NCBI GenBank assembly: GCA_002067205.1 | Contig: MVQL01000170.1 | Coordinates: 27,817-91,816 of the forward strand | DNA from: Pelotomaculum sp. PtaB.Bin104 | Lineage (GTDB): Bacteria; Bacillota; Desulfotomaculia; Desulfotomaculales; Pelotomaculaceae | Length of the DNA stretch: 64,000 bases | Reading direction: 5' to 3' | Part shown: in pieces, positions 15,795 through 24,847 of the stretch | How positions within the stretch are numbered: position 1 is the stretch's first letter | Layout of the letters: each line of letters begins with the position of its first letter | Notes under the pieces: generated by a model | Told to the model about the DNA's origin: nothing | Database searches by the model: none | The model's input: only the letters and a program-made list of their open reading frames with translations | Position numbers and translations under genes: made by a program

Positions 15795-17522
15795 TCAAGC
15801 AATCTCCTCTTCCGATAATTGGGAGGATACTATCTCACGGTACACCCCACAGGAGCGAAGCAGTTCCCGGTGTTTGCCGATACCGGCAATTTGTCCTTCA
15901 TCCAGCACGATGATCTGGTCGGCGTCCATCACTGTGCCCACTCTCTGGGCAACAATTATCACAATTGCACCAGCGGTCTCTTTTTTTAGAGCCACCCGGA
16001 GCAGGGCATCGGTCTTAAAGTCAAGGGCGGAGAAGCTGTCGTCTAAAACATAGATCCCGGCGTTTCTCACCAAGGCCCGGGCGATGGAAAGCCTTTGCTT
16101 CTGCCCGCCGGACAAATTAGCGCCGCCCTGGGCGATCTGAGCTTCAAAACCGCCTGTCATGTTGGCAATGAACTCGCTGGCCTGGGCAATCTCCGCTGCC
16201 CGGGCCACCTCTTCATCAGTCGCGTCGACCTTGCCGTAGCGAATGTTCTCGGACACAGTCCCGCTGAAGAGGACGGGTGTTTGCGGCACGAACCCGATTT
16301 TTGCCCGCAGCCTCTGTTGAGTCATTTGCCGGACGTCCACCTCATCGACCAGCACGCAGCCGCTGTCCACATCATAAAACCGCGGGATCATGTTGATCAG
16401 AGTTGATTTGCCCGAGCCGGTGCCGCCGATAATAGCGGTGACCTGGCCGGCAACCGCGGTGAAAGAGATATTTATTAAGGCGGGCAGCGCGGCGCCGGGA
16501 TAGCTGAAGGTAACGTCCCGGAATTCCAGACGGCCGCCCTCGGCGGCGGGCTCCACGCTGTGCACAGGGTCCTTGATATCCGTCTCCACGCCAAGCACCT
16601 CGTTAACGCGGTGGGCTGAGGCCTGTGCCCGCGGTACCATGACAAACATAAACGTGACCATGATGATCGAGAACATTACCTGCATCGCGTACTGGAGAAA
16701 GGCCATCATTTCACCCACCTGCATCTGGTCCTGGCTGATGCGGTAGCCGCCAAACCAGATAATCGCCAGCGATGTGAAATTCAAAATGATGATCATGATC
16801 GGCTGCATTACCGCCATTATTTTATTAACCCTGATCGAGACATCCGTAAGTTCACGGTTCGCCTTGTTAAACCGTTCATTTTCGCTATTGATTCTATTAA
16901 AGGCCCGGATCACCCTGATTCCGGTAAGATTCTCGCGGAGCACCAGGTTGACCTGATCGAGCTTAACCTGCATTGATTTAAACAGGGGTACGATCACACC
17001 GGCCAGTGCCCAGATCAGGAGCAGCATTATGGGGAGCACCACGGCCAGAACTAAGGTCAGCTCTTTGTCCATGGAATATGCCATAATAATGCCCCCGAAG
17101 CACATAATCGGGGCGAAGACCATAAATCGCAGGCCCATGACCACAAGGGTCTGCACCTGAATAATATCGTTGGTAGTCCGGGTAATCAGCGAGGCCGTGC
17201 CGACTTGATCGAATTCCTGCAGGGAATAGCTCTGCACCCTTGAAAAGACTTCATCGCGGATGTCCCGACCCAATCCCAGGCCGGTCAATGCCGACAGGTA
17301 GCTGGCGATGATGGAGCAGATGCTGCTCCCCAGCGCCACATAAAGCATATAGCTGCCGAATTCCCAAATATAGCCGGTATCGCCCTTCATCATGCCCTCG
17401 TTCACCACATCGGACATCAGCGTCGGGAGATACAGCTCGGCGAGAGACTGGGCAAACAGGAACGAAACCACCCAGAACAATTGCCATCTATAAGGTTTTA
17501 AAAACCGGAATAATTTGAGCAT
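15795..17522 (-). CDS. ABC exporter subunit (fused permease-ATPase), first of pair
   Basis: 575 residues: six transmembrane helices (about 15-310), then an ATPase domain with Walker A GGTGSGKST, Q-loop FVPQTPVLF, signature LSGGQKQRLS, Walker B GIYVLDDSFSALD and a terminal H-loop read as AQRVGTV. In Walker B the catalytic Glu is replaced by Asp (DDS) and the H-loop His by Gln, so this subunit carries the degenerate catalytic site typical of one half of heterodimeric ABC exporters; the partner has the intact DE and H. It lies 16 bp after the MarR gene, in one operon with it. Confidence 0.92.
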   Translation of the reverse strand: MLKLFRFLKPYRWQLFWVVSFLFAQSLAELYLPTLMSDVVNEGMMKGDTGYIWEFGSYMLYVALGSSICSIIASYLSALTGLGLGRDIRDEVFSRVQSYSLQEFDQVGTASLITRTTNDIIQVQTLVVMGLRFMVFAPIMCFGGIIMAYSMDKELTLVLAVVLPIMLLLIWALAGVIVPLFKSMQVKLDQVNLVLRENLTGIRVIRAFNRINSENERFNKANRELTDVSIRVNKIMAVMQPIMIIILNFTSLAIIWFGGYRISQDQMQVGEMMAFLQYAMQVMFSIIMVTFMFVMVPRAQASAHRVNEVLGVETDIKDPVHSVEPAAEGGRLEFRDVTFSYPGAALPALINISFTAVAGQVTAIIGGTGSGKSTLINMIPRFYDVDSGCVLVDEVDVRQMTQQRLRAKIGFVPQTPVLFSGTVSENIRYGKVDATDEEVARAAEIAQASEFIANMTGGFEAQIAQGGANLSGGQKQRLSIARALVRNAGIYVLDDSFSALDFKTDALLRVALKKETAGAIVIIVAQRVGTVMDADQIIVLDEGQIAGIGKHRELLRSCGVYREIVSSQLSEEEIA

Positions 17523-17538
17523 GTATAACTCTCCAGTG

Positions 17539-17976
17539 CTAATTGATACTTTTTAAAATTTCGTGCCCCCTCTTGAGCAATTGCTCCAGTTCCTCCAACT
17601 CCCTGAGGGGCAGTGTTTTAAACTTTTCCGCGATGGAGTACGTAATTTCCCCGTACAGGGCATCGTACAGGCCCCTGCCTGGCCCGGTGACTGCCAGGAG
17701 CACTTTGCGCCGGTCATTTTCGTCCGCTTTTCTGACTAACAGGCCGTTTTCAATGAGTCTGTCCACAAGCGGAGTGAGCTGCTGCTTTGACACCTGCATC
17801 TCACCGGCCAGCTCGGACATCGACAGGGAACCCTCCCGGTACAGGACGGACAGCGCATAAAATTGTAGAGGGCCCAGCCGGGAGCGTGCAATTAGATCGG
17901 CCGGTCTGATGAATTTATCGCGCATGTCCGCTAAAACCACCAGGAAATTACTCACCAGCTCTTCTAAATCTCTCAT
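17539..17976 (-). CDS. MarR-family transcriptional regulator
   Basis: About 145 residues. The winged helix is seen in LGPLQFYALSVLYREGSLSMSELAGEMQVSKQQLTPLVDRLIENGLLVRKADENDRRKVLLAVT. It is the first gene of an operon with the ABC exporter pair and probably represses the operon until a drug or phenolic ligand binds. A reading frame extends upstream to 18027, but the ATG at 17976 follows TGGAGGG and fits the family length. A perfect AAATAGT-N5-ACTATTT dyad lies 60 bp upstream. Confidence 0.9.
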   Translation of the reverse strand: MRDLEELVSNFLVVLADMRDKFIRPADLIARSRLGPLQFYALSVLYREGSLSMSELAGEMQVSKQQLTPLVDRLIENGLLVRKADENDRRKVLLAVTGPGRGLYDALYGEITYSIAEKFKTLPLRELEELEQLLKRGHEILKSIN

Positions 17977-18035
17977 GGCAAGCCCTCCAGCATTTATATG
18001 TAATCTTCGTTGGCTAGTATATAACATAACGACAT

Positions 18036-18054
18036 AAATAGTACATAACTATTT
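18036..18054. promoter_or_regulatory. Candidate MarR operator
   Basis: Perfect seven-bp arms AAATAGT and ACTATTT around ACATA, about 60 bp upstream of the regulator start in the AT-rich promoter region. The size and symmetry suit a MarR dimer. Confidence 0.55.
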
Positions 18055-18309
18055 ACTAATATTTCGTAAAGACTTAACTTAACACCCGCTCCTTCCGAGG
18101 CAAGCACACAGTGCCTGCAGCCAGTTAATCATGCCTCTCAACGACACAATCCAGACTTGTATGTTATTTTAATGAAATATGATATATTTAAAATTATCAA
18201 AATAGTTATTTAACCGAGGACAGCACCAGGAGGTCCGTATTGGACCGCCAGGAAAACAAAAAACGCAACATGGACAAACTAAAGGAGTGTGCGAAAGGAG
18301 GAAATGCAC

Positions 18310-19446
18310 GTGTTTAAAGGAAAGAAATGGACGGTACCGGCCTTTATTTTTTTAATCATGTTCATTTTGACAGCACCCGCCGTCGCTTTGGAAGTCGTGA
18401 ACGGGGACAGTGTGCTGGTTCCGGCGGGTGTGATCGAGGGGCCGCTGTTTACAGCAGGCAACGACATTGTTATTGATGCGGATGTGGAGGGCGATATTTT
18501 TGCCGCCGGTCAGACGATCACGATCAACGGCAGGGTCAATGGAGACGTCCTGGCAGCGGCGCAAACCATCCGGATCAACGGACCAGTAAGCGGTAATGCC
18601 CGCTGTGCGGCACAGGATATTGACCTCAGAGGTGAGCTGGGGCAGAGCCTGACTGCCGCCGGCAGTGAAGTCAGGCTGTTGGAGGACTCCAGGGTACACC
18701 GCGACGCACTGGTTTTTGCCGGTCAGATTAATACTGCGGGCACGGTCGGCCGCCAGCTGATGGGGGCCGGCGGAACGGCGCGGCTAAACGGCGCTGTGGA
18801 TGGCGACGTAAAATTTTGGGGCATCGAAAATTTAAGTCTCGGACCGGCTGCCGTGATCGGGGGCAACCTTGCCTACGGCTCGCCGCGGGAGGCCACCATT
18901 GCCCCTGGCGCTAAGGTGGCAGGGACCACCGTATGGGAGCGCCAGGAACCCAAAGCACCACCCCAACCCGAGCGTAAAGGTTTTAGCTTCATTGGAGCGC
19001 TGCTCTGGTTTGCCGCGGGTGTATTGGTATGGTGCATTATCACTCTGATCTTCCCGGGACTTTGGAGCCGCCTGAGCCAGACCATGCGCCAGGCGCCCGG
19101 CTACTCGCTGGGCTGGGGACTGGTGCTGCTGCTGATGTCACCGCTGGTGGGGATTGTGCTGCTGATCACGGTGATCGGCATCCCCCTGGCCCTGGCCCTG
19201 CTGGTCATCTATGGGGCTCTTATTTACGCCGCCCACATTATCACCGGCGATGCCATTGGCCGGCTGCTGGCCGCACGCTTCGGCTGGGAGGGGAGGGTCA
19301 ACGCCATCTTTCCGTTCATGCTCGGGCTGGTGCTTTTGCAGATCCTCACCAGCATCCCGATCCTGGGCTGGCTCGCCGGCCTCGTTGCGGTCTGCCTGGC
19401 CATGGGGACCGTGTTTTTGACAATCTATCGCTGGCGGCAGGTATAG
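18310..19446 (+). CDS. Membrane protein with bactofilin-like N-terminal repeats
   Basis: About 378 residues. A hydrophobic N-terminal segment (VPAFIFLIMFILTAPAVA) looks like a signal sequence. Residues about 30-215 are short beta-helical repeats with alternating DIVIDADVEGDIFAAGQTITINGRVNGDVLAAAQ-like units, which resemble polymer-forming bactofilin repeats. About 225-378 contain four hydrophobic helices. It may assemble a scaffold at the cell envelope; no function is known. Of the in-frame starts (GTG 18289, ATG 18304, GTG 18310) the last has AGGAGG at ideal spacing. The gene is single. Confidence 0.75.
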   Translation: MFKGKKWTVPAFIFLIMFILTAPAVALEVVNGDSVLVPAGVIEGPLFTAGNDIVIDADVEGDIFAAGQTITINGRVNGDVLAAAQTIRINGPVSGNARCAAQDIDLRGELGQSLTAAGSEVRLLEDSRVHRDALVFAGQINTAGTVGRQLMGAGGTARLNGAVDGDVKFWGIENLSLGPAAVIGGNLAYGSPREATIAPGAKVAGTTVWERQEPKAPPQPERKGFSFIGALLWFAAGVLVWCIITLIFPGLWSRLSQTMRQAPGYSLGWGLVLLLMSPLVGIVLLITVIGIPLALALLVIYGALIYAAHIITGDAIGRLLAARFGWEGRVNAIFPFMLGLVLLQILTSIPILGWLAGLVAVCLAMGTVFLTIYRWRQV

Positions 19447-19653
19447 GCCATCAGTAATCAAAGTTTCTGGAAGGTTCTTTATTAACGTCCATTCGACCAC
19501 GGGTTAAAATTCTACCTGTGTTTTGATGCATGTTTCTTTTCAAAGTCCTCGGGATTATACCAGCAATATGGGGCAAGACATAGCAAGGCCTGGTTTAAGA
19601 GGCCCCGATCAAGGGTTACAGAACATTTACAATTAACGATTTTTGTTAGCACT

Positions 19654-19683
19654 GAGGCGGCCCGCACACTGGTGAGCCGCCTC
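19654..19683. terminator. GC-rich hairpin between convergent genes
   Basis: GAGGCGGC and GCCGCCTC form a perfect eight-bp stem with a 14-base loop, between the bactofilin-like gene and the MerR gene. On the minus strand it is followed by AGTGCTAACAAAAA, so a U-run is poor in both directions. Confidence 0.4.
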
Positions 19684-19722
19684 GGAACAATACAATTGCC
19701 GCCATAAATTTTTGCAAGGCCT

Positions 19723-20487
19723 TTATTTCTTCACATCGGTATAGATGAAAATCGCATCTCTCAGGAACTCTGCCGTACCCGGTTGCTTTTCGTCATAATA
19801 CTGTTTAAAGCGTTCATCATCCACATACATTTGAGCAAGGCCCGCATGTGCTTCTTTGCTGTACTCACTCCAGAAATGAGTCAACCATTGCTTATGCAAA
19901 TCCGCTGCTTTTTGGGCAAGATCACTGCCGGGGTCGCCAGTTTTGAAAGCCTCGGCTAAAGTGATGGTTACCTCATTTGCCAGCCTGTTTGCCACATCAT
20001 ACTCTTCCTGCGTCATATTTTTCAGCTTTTCGTTGGACTTGTTAACAGTATCTTCGCCATACTTCTCACGGATTTCATTACCGTACTTTTTTTCGTTTTC
20101 ATCAATCAGCTTTTGTTTAAAGCCTTTGAACTTCTCTTGATCAGTCATGGTCATTCTCCCTTCGATTAAGGCAATTGTTTTTTCTACATTGACAATTAAT
20201 AAATCCAGCTGTTTTCTTTTGTCAAGAAGTTTCTCGCGGTGTTCTTTCAGGGCTTTTGCTTCATCAAATGAAGGTGACATTAGAATTTCTTTAATGACTT
20301 CAAGTTTAAACCCCAGTTCTTTGTAGAACATAATTTGCTGCAACCGGTTAACTTCCGCTTGACCATAGATCCGGTAGCCTGACAAGTTGATTCTGGCCGG
20401 CTTAATAATGCCAATCTCTTCGTAATACCGGAGTGTCCTAGTGCTAATCCCGGCCAACTGGGCCAGCTTCCGTATTGTGTATTCCAT
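19723..20487 (-). CDS. MerR-family regulator with TipAS drug-recognition domain
   Basis: 254 residues. The N-terminal MerR winged helix (YTIRKLAQLAGISTRTLRYYEEIGIIKPARINLSGYRIYG) is followed by a coiled coil and, from about residue 115, a TipAS-type domain (GFKQKLIDENEKKYG, ANEVTITLAEAFKTGDPGSD, LHKQWLTHFWSEYSKEAHAGLAQMYVDDERFKQYYD). Relatives (TipAL, Mta, SkgA) bind amphipathic drugs and activate their own promoter and efflux genes. The promoter here has the diagnostic 19-bp spacer. AAGGAGGTGATT lies before the ATG. No target gene is adjacent. Confidence 0.93.
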   Translation of the reverse strand: MEYTIRKLAQLAGISTRTLRYYEEIGIIKPARINLSGYRIYGQAEVNRLQQIMFYKELGFKLEVIKEILMSPSFDEAKALKEHREKLLDKRKQLDLLIVNVEKTIALIEGRMTMTDQEKFKGFKQKLIDENEKKYGNEIREKYGEDTVNKSNEKLKNMTQEEYDVANRLANEVTITLAEAFKTGDPGSDLAQKAADLHKQWLTHFWSEYSKEAHAGLAQMYVDDERFKQYYDEKQPGTAEFLRDAIFIYTDVKK

Positions 20488-20511
20488 CTAATCACCTCCT
20501 TGACAACATTC

Positions 20512-20542
20512 ACTATACACCTTTACGCAACGTGAAGGTCAA
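20512..20542 (-). promoter_or_regulatory. MerR-type promoter with 19-bp spacer
   Basis: Read on the minus strand: -35 TTGACC (20542-20537), a 19-base spacer, and -10 TATAGT (20517-20512). The spacer holds a dyad, ACCTT...AAGGT. A 19-bp spacer with internal dyad is the hallmark of promoters that MerR proteins activate by untwisting DNA. It drives the regulator gene itself, so autoregulation is expected. Confidence 0.8.
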
Positions 20543-20801
20543 CAATATATTTTTAAATAAATATTAACCCCACAGCAACCCCGGGTTATTTAACCATAAA
20601 TTTCACTCCTAATTTACCTTAACCGATCAGGACTTGCTCCGCAGAGATGGCGCTCATGCCAAGCGCATAAAAAAAAAAGCAGCAAAAAGCAGGTTTTTTT
20701 ATCAATAGTTAGAAATATCTTAGCTAATATTTTAAAGACACTTATCTGGGAATAATCAGTCTCTAATAAGAAAAAATTTCTAAAGAATAGAGGGTTTTAT
20801 A
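20543..20801. other. Spacer upstream of DUF3006 gene
   Basis: AT-rich; includes a run of nine A followed by GCAGCAAAAAGCAGGTTTTTTT. No gene or clear regulatory signal is seen. Confidence 0.3.
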
Positions 20802-21002
20802 ATGCTTATAATTGATCGTTTTGAAGGGGAATATGCCCTAATCGAAATGAACCGCAGAATCTTTCACATTCCCAAGGTATTAGTCCCTAAGGGCACTAAG
20901 GTAGGGGACGTCATAAAAATTGACATCACAGTGGACAAAGAGGCAACTGAGAAGAGAAAACAAGCAGTTGATCAATTGGCTCGTTCTCTCTTTAAAGAAT
21001 AG
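20802..21002 (+). CDS. DUF3006 small protein
   Basis: 66 residues: a beta-rich N-terminus (LIIDRFEGEYALIEMNRRIFHIPKVLVPKGTKVGDVIKIDI) and a charged C-terminal helix. This matches DUF3006, often found next to ComEC-like metallo-beta-lactamase proteins, as here (76 bp before one). Function unknown. GAGGG lies eight bases before the ATG. Confidence 0.8.
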   Translation: MLIIDRFEGEYALIEMNRRIFHIPKVLVPKGTKVGDVIKIDITVDKEATEKRKQAVDQLARSLFKE

Positions 21003-21078
21003 TTTGTTAAACTCACGCATCGGCCACTAAATTATGCTAAACAGTTTGCTAATCTTCTTTTAAGAACAGGGTAAATAA

Positions 21079-21996
21079 ATGCGTAATAGAAAATTATTTA
21101 TACTCCTTTGCCTGCTTATAGCTGTACTGGTTATTGCCGGCTGCAGTAAAACTAAACAGACCGTTACCCAGCCGGCTGAAACACCTCCTGCGGAACAAAC
21201 AACACCACCGAAAACTGATACATCCACTCCCGGATCAGGAGAGTTGAAAGTACATTTCATCGATGTAGGCCAGGCCGACTGTATTTTTATCCAGCTGCCC
21301 AATGCTCAAAACCTGCTGATTGATGCCGGCAATAATGATGACGGGCAAGCTGTGGTCGACTACCTGAGCCAGTCAGGTGTCAGCCAAATCGATTATCTGG
21401 TCGGCACACACCCCCACGAAGACCATATCGGCGGCATGGATACGGTATTTAATACCTTCAATACCGGCAAGGTTTACCTGCCTAAAGCAACCAATAACAC
21501 GAGAACTTTTGAGGATGTGCTTAAGGCTATTAAAGCCAGGGGGCTCACCGTCACCCCGGCCAAAGCCGGCGTCCAGCTGGTTGCCAGCGAGGGTTTAAGC
21601 GCTGTGATGCTGGCCCCAAACGCCGCCTCTTACGAGGACTTGAATAATTACTCCGCCGTGGTCAAGGTCAGCTTCGGCCAGGTCAGCTTTCTGTTTACCG
21701 GGGATGCCGAAGAAAAGTCGGAAATGGAGATGTTGGCCGGCAGCGGCGCGGCTACGCTTAAGGCGGATGTGCTCAAGGTGGGTCATCACGGAAGCCATAC
21801 CTCTACCAGCCCGGCTTTTTTGAGGGCGGTCAGCCCCCAATACGCGGTGATCAGTGCGGGCGCCGGCAACGATTACGGCCACCCGCACAGGGAGATATTG
21901 CAAAGGCTGAGCGGAATAAAGGTATATCGAACAGATTTGGACGGGACTGTCGTGTTTACCACGAATGGCCAGGCTGTCAATGTTGAAACCCGGTAA
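21079..21996 (+). CDS. ComEC/Rec2-like metallo-beta-lactamase lipoprotein
   Basis: 305 residues. A lipoprotein signal (LLIAVLVIAGCS, lipobox Cys about residue 22) and a Pro/Thr-rich linker anchor it outside the membrane. The catalytic domain has HFIDVGQADCIFIQLP, the metal motif THPHEDHIGGMD, FLFTGDAEEKSE, KVGHHGSHTS and SAGAGNDYGHPH. This is the soluble nuclease-like domain of ComEC without the channel. It could degrade extracellular DNA or hydrolyse another phosphoester; the substrate is inferred only. A terminator overlaps its stop codon. Confidence 0.9.
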   Translation: MRNRKLFILLCLLIAVLVIAGCSKTKQTVTQPAETPPAEQTTPPKTDTSTPGSGELKVHFIDVGQADCIFIQLPNAQNLLIDAGNNDDGQAVVDYLSQSGVSQIDYLVGTHPHEDHIGGMDTVFNTFNTGKVYLPKATNNTRTFEDVLKAIKARGLTVTPAKAGVQLVASEGLSAVMLAPNAASYEDLNNYSAVVKVSFGQVSFLFTGDAEEKSEMEMLAGSGAATLKADVLKVGHHGSHTSTSPAFLRAVSPQYAVISAGAGNDYGHPHREILQRLSGIKVYRTDLDGTVVFTTNGQAVNVETR

Positions 21997-22012
21997 ACGC
22001 TACCGGGTTTTG
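21987..22012 (+). terminator. Rho-independent terminator after the lipoprotein gene
   Basis: AACCCGGTA and TACCGGGTT pair perfectly around AACGC, followed by TTG. The stop codon lies in the stem, so termination comes immediately after translation. Confidence 0.65.
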
Positions 22013-22165
22013 CCAGACACATTATTTATCGACGCAGTCCCCCATCGATGTCGTTGACTAAGAGGATAGGGCTGCTGAGTACTTAGTGGGGTTCTGCCGG
22101 TGATAAAGTCACTTAAAAGTCGCTCATAATTTGGTTATGGCTCTGTAAGTATGTTCGATAGAAGC

Positions 22166-22495
22166 CTACGGTTCAAAACGCTCGTAGTACCCGATCAGCT
22201 TGCCTGAAGCGTCGCGGACCGCACGCATTAAGATCTTCTGGCCGGCACTCTTTATAACCAGTAATTTCTCGTCTTCCCCGCTGTTTTCCAGCATTTCATA
22301 GGTGTCTAAAATTATTTTGCGGGACCTATCGTTATGGTATTGGAGTATCGAAGTACCAACCAGGTTCAGGTGGCCCTTTTTGCCGTACTTTTCTTTGGCC
22401 GCCTTATTGACGTAGCGGATAATATGCTGGTTGTCCACAAAGACGATTGGATGGGTAATGCTTTCCAGTATGGAAATAAGCACTGCCCTGTCCAT
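22166..22495 (-). CDS. Single PAS-domain protein
   Basis: 109 residues holding only a PAS fold: ILESITHPIVFVDNQHIIRYVNKAAKEKYGK, LVGTSILQYHND, then VIKSAGQKILMRAVRDASGKLIGYYERFEP. It could sense a small ligand or redox state and act on a partner in trans. No output domain is present. ATG 22495 follows GGGGTGAGG. It is 48 bp downstream of the MsrAB gene on the same strand, so they may be co-transcribed. Confidence 0.8.
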   Translation of the reverse strand: MDRAVLISILESITHPIVFVDNQHIIRYVNKAAKEKYGKKGHLNLVGTSILQYHNDRSRKIILDTYEMLENSGEDEKLLVIKSAGQKILMRAVRDASGKLIGYYERFEP

Positions 22496-22543
22496 TTTCC
22501 TCACCCCATCTCTGCAGGTATTACCGTTTGGCCGGGAGTCTCG

Positions 22544-23533
22544 TTATTGCTCAAAGAGGCTGAGGTATTGCCCGTACCCTTCCTTCTCCAAATCTTCCTT
22601 GGGGATGAACCGCAGCGAAGCGGAGTTAATGCAATAGCGCAGGCCGGCCGGGCCCGGCCCGTCGTTAAAGACGTGCCCCAGGTGCGAGTCTGCCTTTTTG
22701 CTGCGCACCTCCGTGCGCACCATGCCGTGGCTTAAGTCTTCCTTCTCCACGATCTGCTCCGCCTGAACCGGCCGGGTAAAGCTTGGCCAGCCGCAGCCCG
22801 AGTCAAACTTGTCCCTGGAGCTGAAAAGAGGCTCGCCGGAAATAAGGTCAACATACAGGCCCTCGCGCTTGTTATCCCAGTACTCGTTGCGAAAGGGCGG
22901 CTCGGTGGCGCTGTTTTGCGTCACCTCATATTGCTGGGGGGTCAACTTCTCCCTTAAATTTTCTTTTTTGATTTCTTTTTCGCTGCCCCAGTGCTTTTCG
23001 ATAAAGGCATCCCTCCCTGAGCCCAGGCGGTACCGGGCGTAGTGACCCGGGGCCTTCTTGTGGTAGTCCTGGTGGTATTCCTCGGCGGGATAAAACTCGG
23101 CCGCCGGCAGAATTTTCGTGGCTATGGGCCGGTCAAACCGGCCGCTGGCGTCCAGCTCCTTTTTGGACTTCTCCGCCTCCAGCCTCTGCTCTTCATTATG
23201 GTAGAAAATAGCGGTTTGGTAGGACTTCCCCCGGTCGAAAAACTGGCCCAGCGCATCGGTGGGATCAATCTGCCGCCAGTATACGTCCAGCAGCCCGGCA
23301 TACGGCAGCACGGCCGGGTCAAAGCCGACCTGCACCACTTCGTAATGACCGGTGGTGGCCGAACAAACCTGTTCATAGGTGGGGCGCTTCACATGCCCCC
23401 CCATGTAGCCTGACACCACGCTCTTTACCCCCTCCAGCACCTCAAAGGGGGCCACCATGCACCAGAAGCACCCCCCGGCAAAGGTTGCCAGTTCCCAGCG
23501 CCGCCCGCCGGCGCCATCCTTAGCTTTGTCCAC
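22544..23533 (-). CDS. msrAB: Fused peptide methionine sulfoxide reductase MsrA-MsrB
   Basis: 329 residues. MsrA comes first (about 12-170) with the active site GGCFWC (Cys22) and EYHQDYHKK. MsrB follows (about 190-320) with [19 protein letters not shown] and the catalytic Cys in RYCINSASL. The MsrB part reads [13 protein letters not shown] where zinc-binding forms have CxxC, so it is the zinc-free type. It repairs both S and R methionine sulfoxide with thioredoxin. There is no signal peptide, so it acts in the cytoplasm. The start is GTG 23533 with GGGGTGA upstream. Confidence 0.95.
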   Translation of the reverse strand: MDKAKDGAGGRRWELATFAGGCFWCMVAPFEVLEGVKSVVSGYMGGHVKRPTYEQVCSATTGHYEVVQVGFDPAVLPYAGLLDVYWRQIDPTDALGQFFDRGKSYQTAIFYHNEEQRLEAEKSKKELDASGRFDRPIATKILPAAEFYPAEEYHQDYHKKAPGHYARYRLGSGRDAFIEKHWGSEKEIKKENLREKLTPQQYEVTQNSATEPPFRNEYWDNKREGLYVDLISGEPLFSSRDKFDSGCGWPSFTRPVQAEQIVEKEDLSHGMVRTEVRSKKADSHLGHVFNDGPGPAGLRYCINSASLRFIPKEDLEKEGYGQYLSLFEQ

Positions 23534-23609
23534 CTGGTCATCACCCCCCGTTTCTTAAGATCAAATCAGTCTATTAAAACTAACTTCCCTTTTCATCACG
23601 CCTAAGATG

Positions 23610-24068
23610 TTATTTTATAGCAATGGCGATCTTGGTCAATAGCTCGCTTTCAGGCACCTCTTCCGGTGAATTATAGTAGTACTCGTAGCTCACGCCCAAA
23701 GGCTCATAGCCTTTTTCCGCCATCCACTTGGTAATCTCATTATAGGGCTCTTCCATCTGGCTGTAAGGCCCTTTATACATGCAGGTGACATACCGGCCCG
23801 CCGGGATTGCCCCGGCCTGGACATCACCCTGTCCGGGCCGGGCTTTTGCCACGGGAAAGCCCATTTCCACGTCTAAGTCCTGCATATCCATGTTGTAATA
23901 GGCAGTGTAGGGCACGCCGGCAGGATGCTCGCCGAGCTGGGCCATATACCCCATAATTTTCCCGTAAGCTTCTCCAATTACCTTCGGCAGGTTTTCTACC
24001 GCCGTCCTGGTCCTGATGGACAGAACGGGCTGCTCCTCTTGCTCGTTGAGCTCAAATTGATATTTCAT
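23610..24068 (-). CDS. GyrI-like / effector-binding domain protein
   Basis: 152 residues with the SOUL/GyrI-like beta-alpha fold of AraC effector-binding domains: PVLSIRTRTAVENLPKVIGEAYGKIMGYMAQLG, GVPYTAYYNMDMQDLDVEMGFPV, AGRYVTCMYKGPYSQMEEPYNEI, and YEYYYNSPEEVPESELLTKIAI. Such stand-alone domains bind small hydrophobic ligands. ATG 24068 follows GAGGTGA. Same strand as msrAB but 76 bp upstream, possibly one transcript. Confidence 0.85.
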   Translation of the reverse strand: MKYQFELNEQEEQPVLSIRTRTAVENLPKVIGEAYGKIMGYMAQLGEHPAGVPYTAYYNMDMQDLDVEMGFPVAKARPGQGDVQAGAIPAGRYVTCMYKGPYSQMEEPYNEITKWMAEKGYEPLGVSYEYYYNSPEEVPESELLTKIAIAIK

Positions 24069-24847
24069 CAGGCTCACCTCTCTTTTTTCTAATAATACTG
24101 AAGGGGTCTCCATTAATCAATAGCAAAGGTATTTTTTCCAGACCGTAATTATTTCATTCCCACGGGATAAGGCTGATCATACCCAGGCTTACACGATGGA
24201 AGCAATTCGATGCCGCAAAGTCAATTGAATTTCCTATCGCTTTAGTTGTTTCAAAAACATCTTCCAGCAATTCATCAAAAGCAGCCCCCACTCCCCTCTG
24301 CATAGGGGGACACCTGGTTAATGCTCTTTGCCGTTTCTCCCATACTGACTGCCAGGGCAAGGGGCTGAATTTATTTAATTTTAATTTTTAATTAACTTAT
24401 TTTTAATATTAGCATTTTAAAATACTTATACGAGGAATTTCTGAATGCTTAACGACTAGCATCCAGGCAATACCTCTCATCAACATATCGCCGCTTTCGA
24501 GGAGAAAGCGGCATTTTTTGTGCCCTTTATCAATGTAAGCCTTCCTCATCAATCCCTCACCCCTGCGGCTATTTTCACCGCCAAACTTATATAATAATCC
24601 TGCAAATATTTTCAGGTCCATTTATCCTGAAAAAACCACCATTATTGCGCAAATTAAAGGAACCCGGAGCACTTTGCTAGAATTTTTTATCTGCAGATTT
24701 TCTAACATAAGATTTATGTTTGCTATTAGACCTTTTATTAGGTAGGATGAAAGAAAATTAATCAGGCGCTCCTGGCGTAAGCTCGCTATCGAGAAGGGGG
24801 CCTACCGGCGGCGTTATAAGCCGATAGTAATGAAATGGAGAATATCT
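24069..24847. other. Intergenic region before exoA
   Basis: Nearly 800 bases without a gene I can support. It includes an orphan plus-strand terminator at 24490. Short minus-strand reading frames (24154-24360, 24409-24549) lack family features, and the second is crossed by the terminator hairpin. A small non-coding RNA ending at 24518 is possible. Confidence 0.4.
24490..24518 (+). terminator. Orphan rho-independent terminator
   Basis: GCCGCTTTC and GAAAGCGGC form a perfect nine-bp stem with a four-base loop followed by ATTTTTTG. It faces plus, yet no plus-strand gene lies upstream in the preceding 2 kb, so it may end a small RNA or be a relic. Confidence 0.7.

Noticed and set aside
24409..24549. 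Minus-strand small ORF starting MRKAYIDKGHKK
   Set aside because: Has a GGGGTGAGGG upstream, but a strong terminator hairpin on the other strand crosses it and no family is seen.
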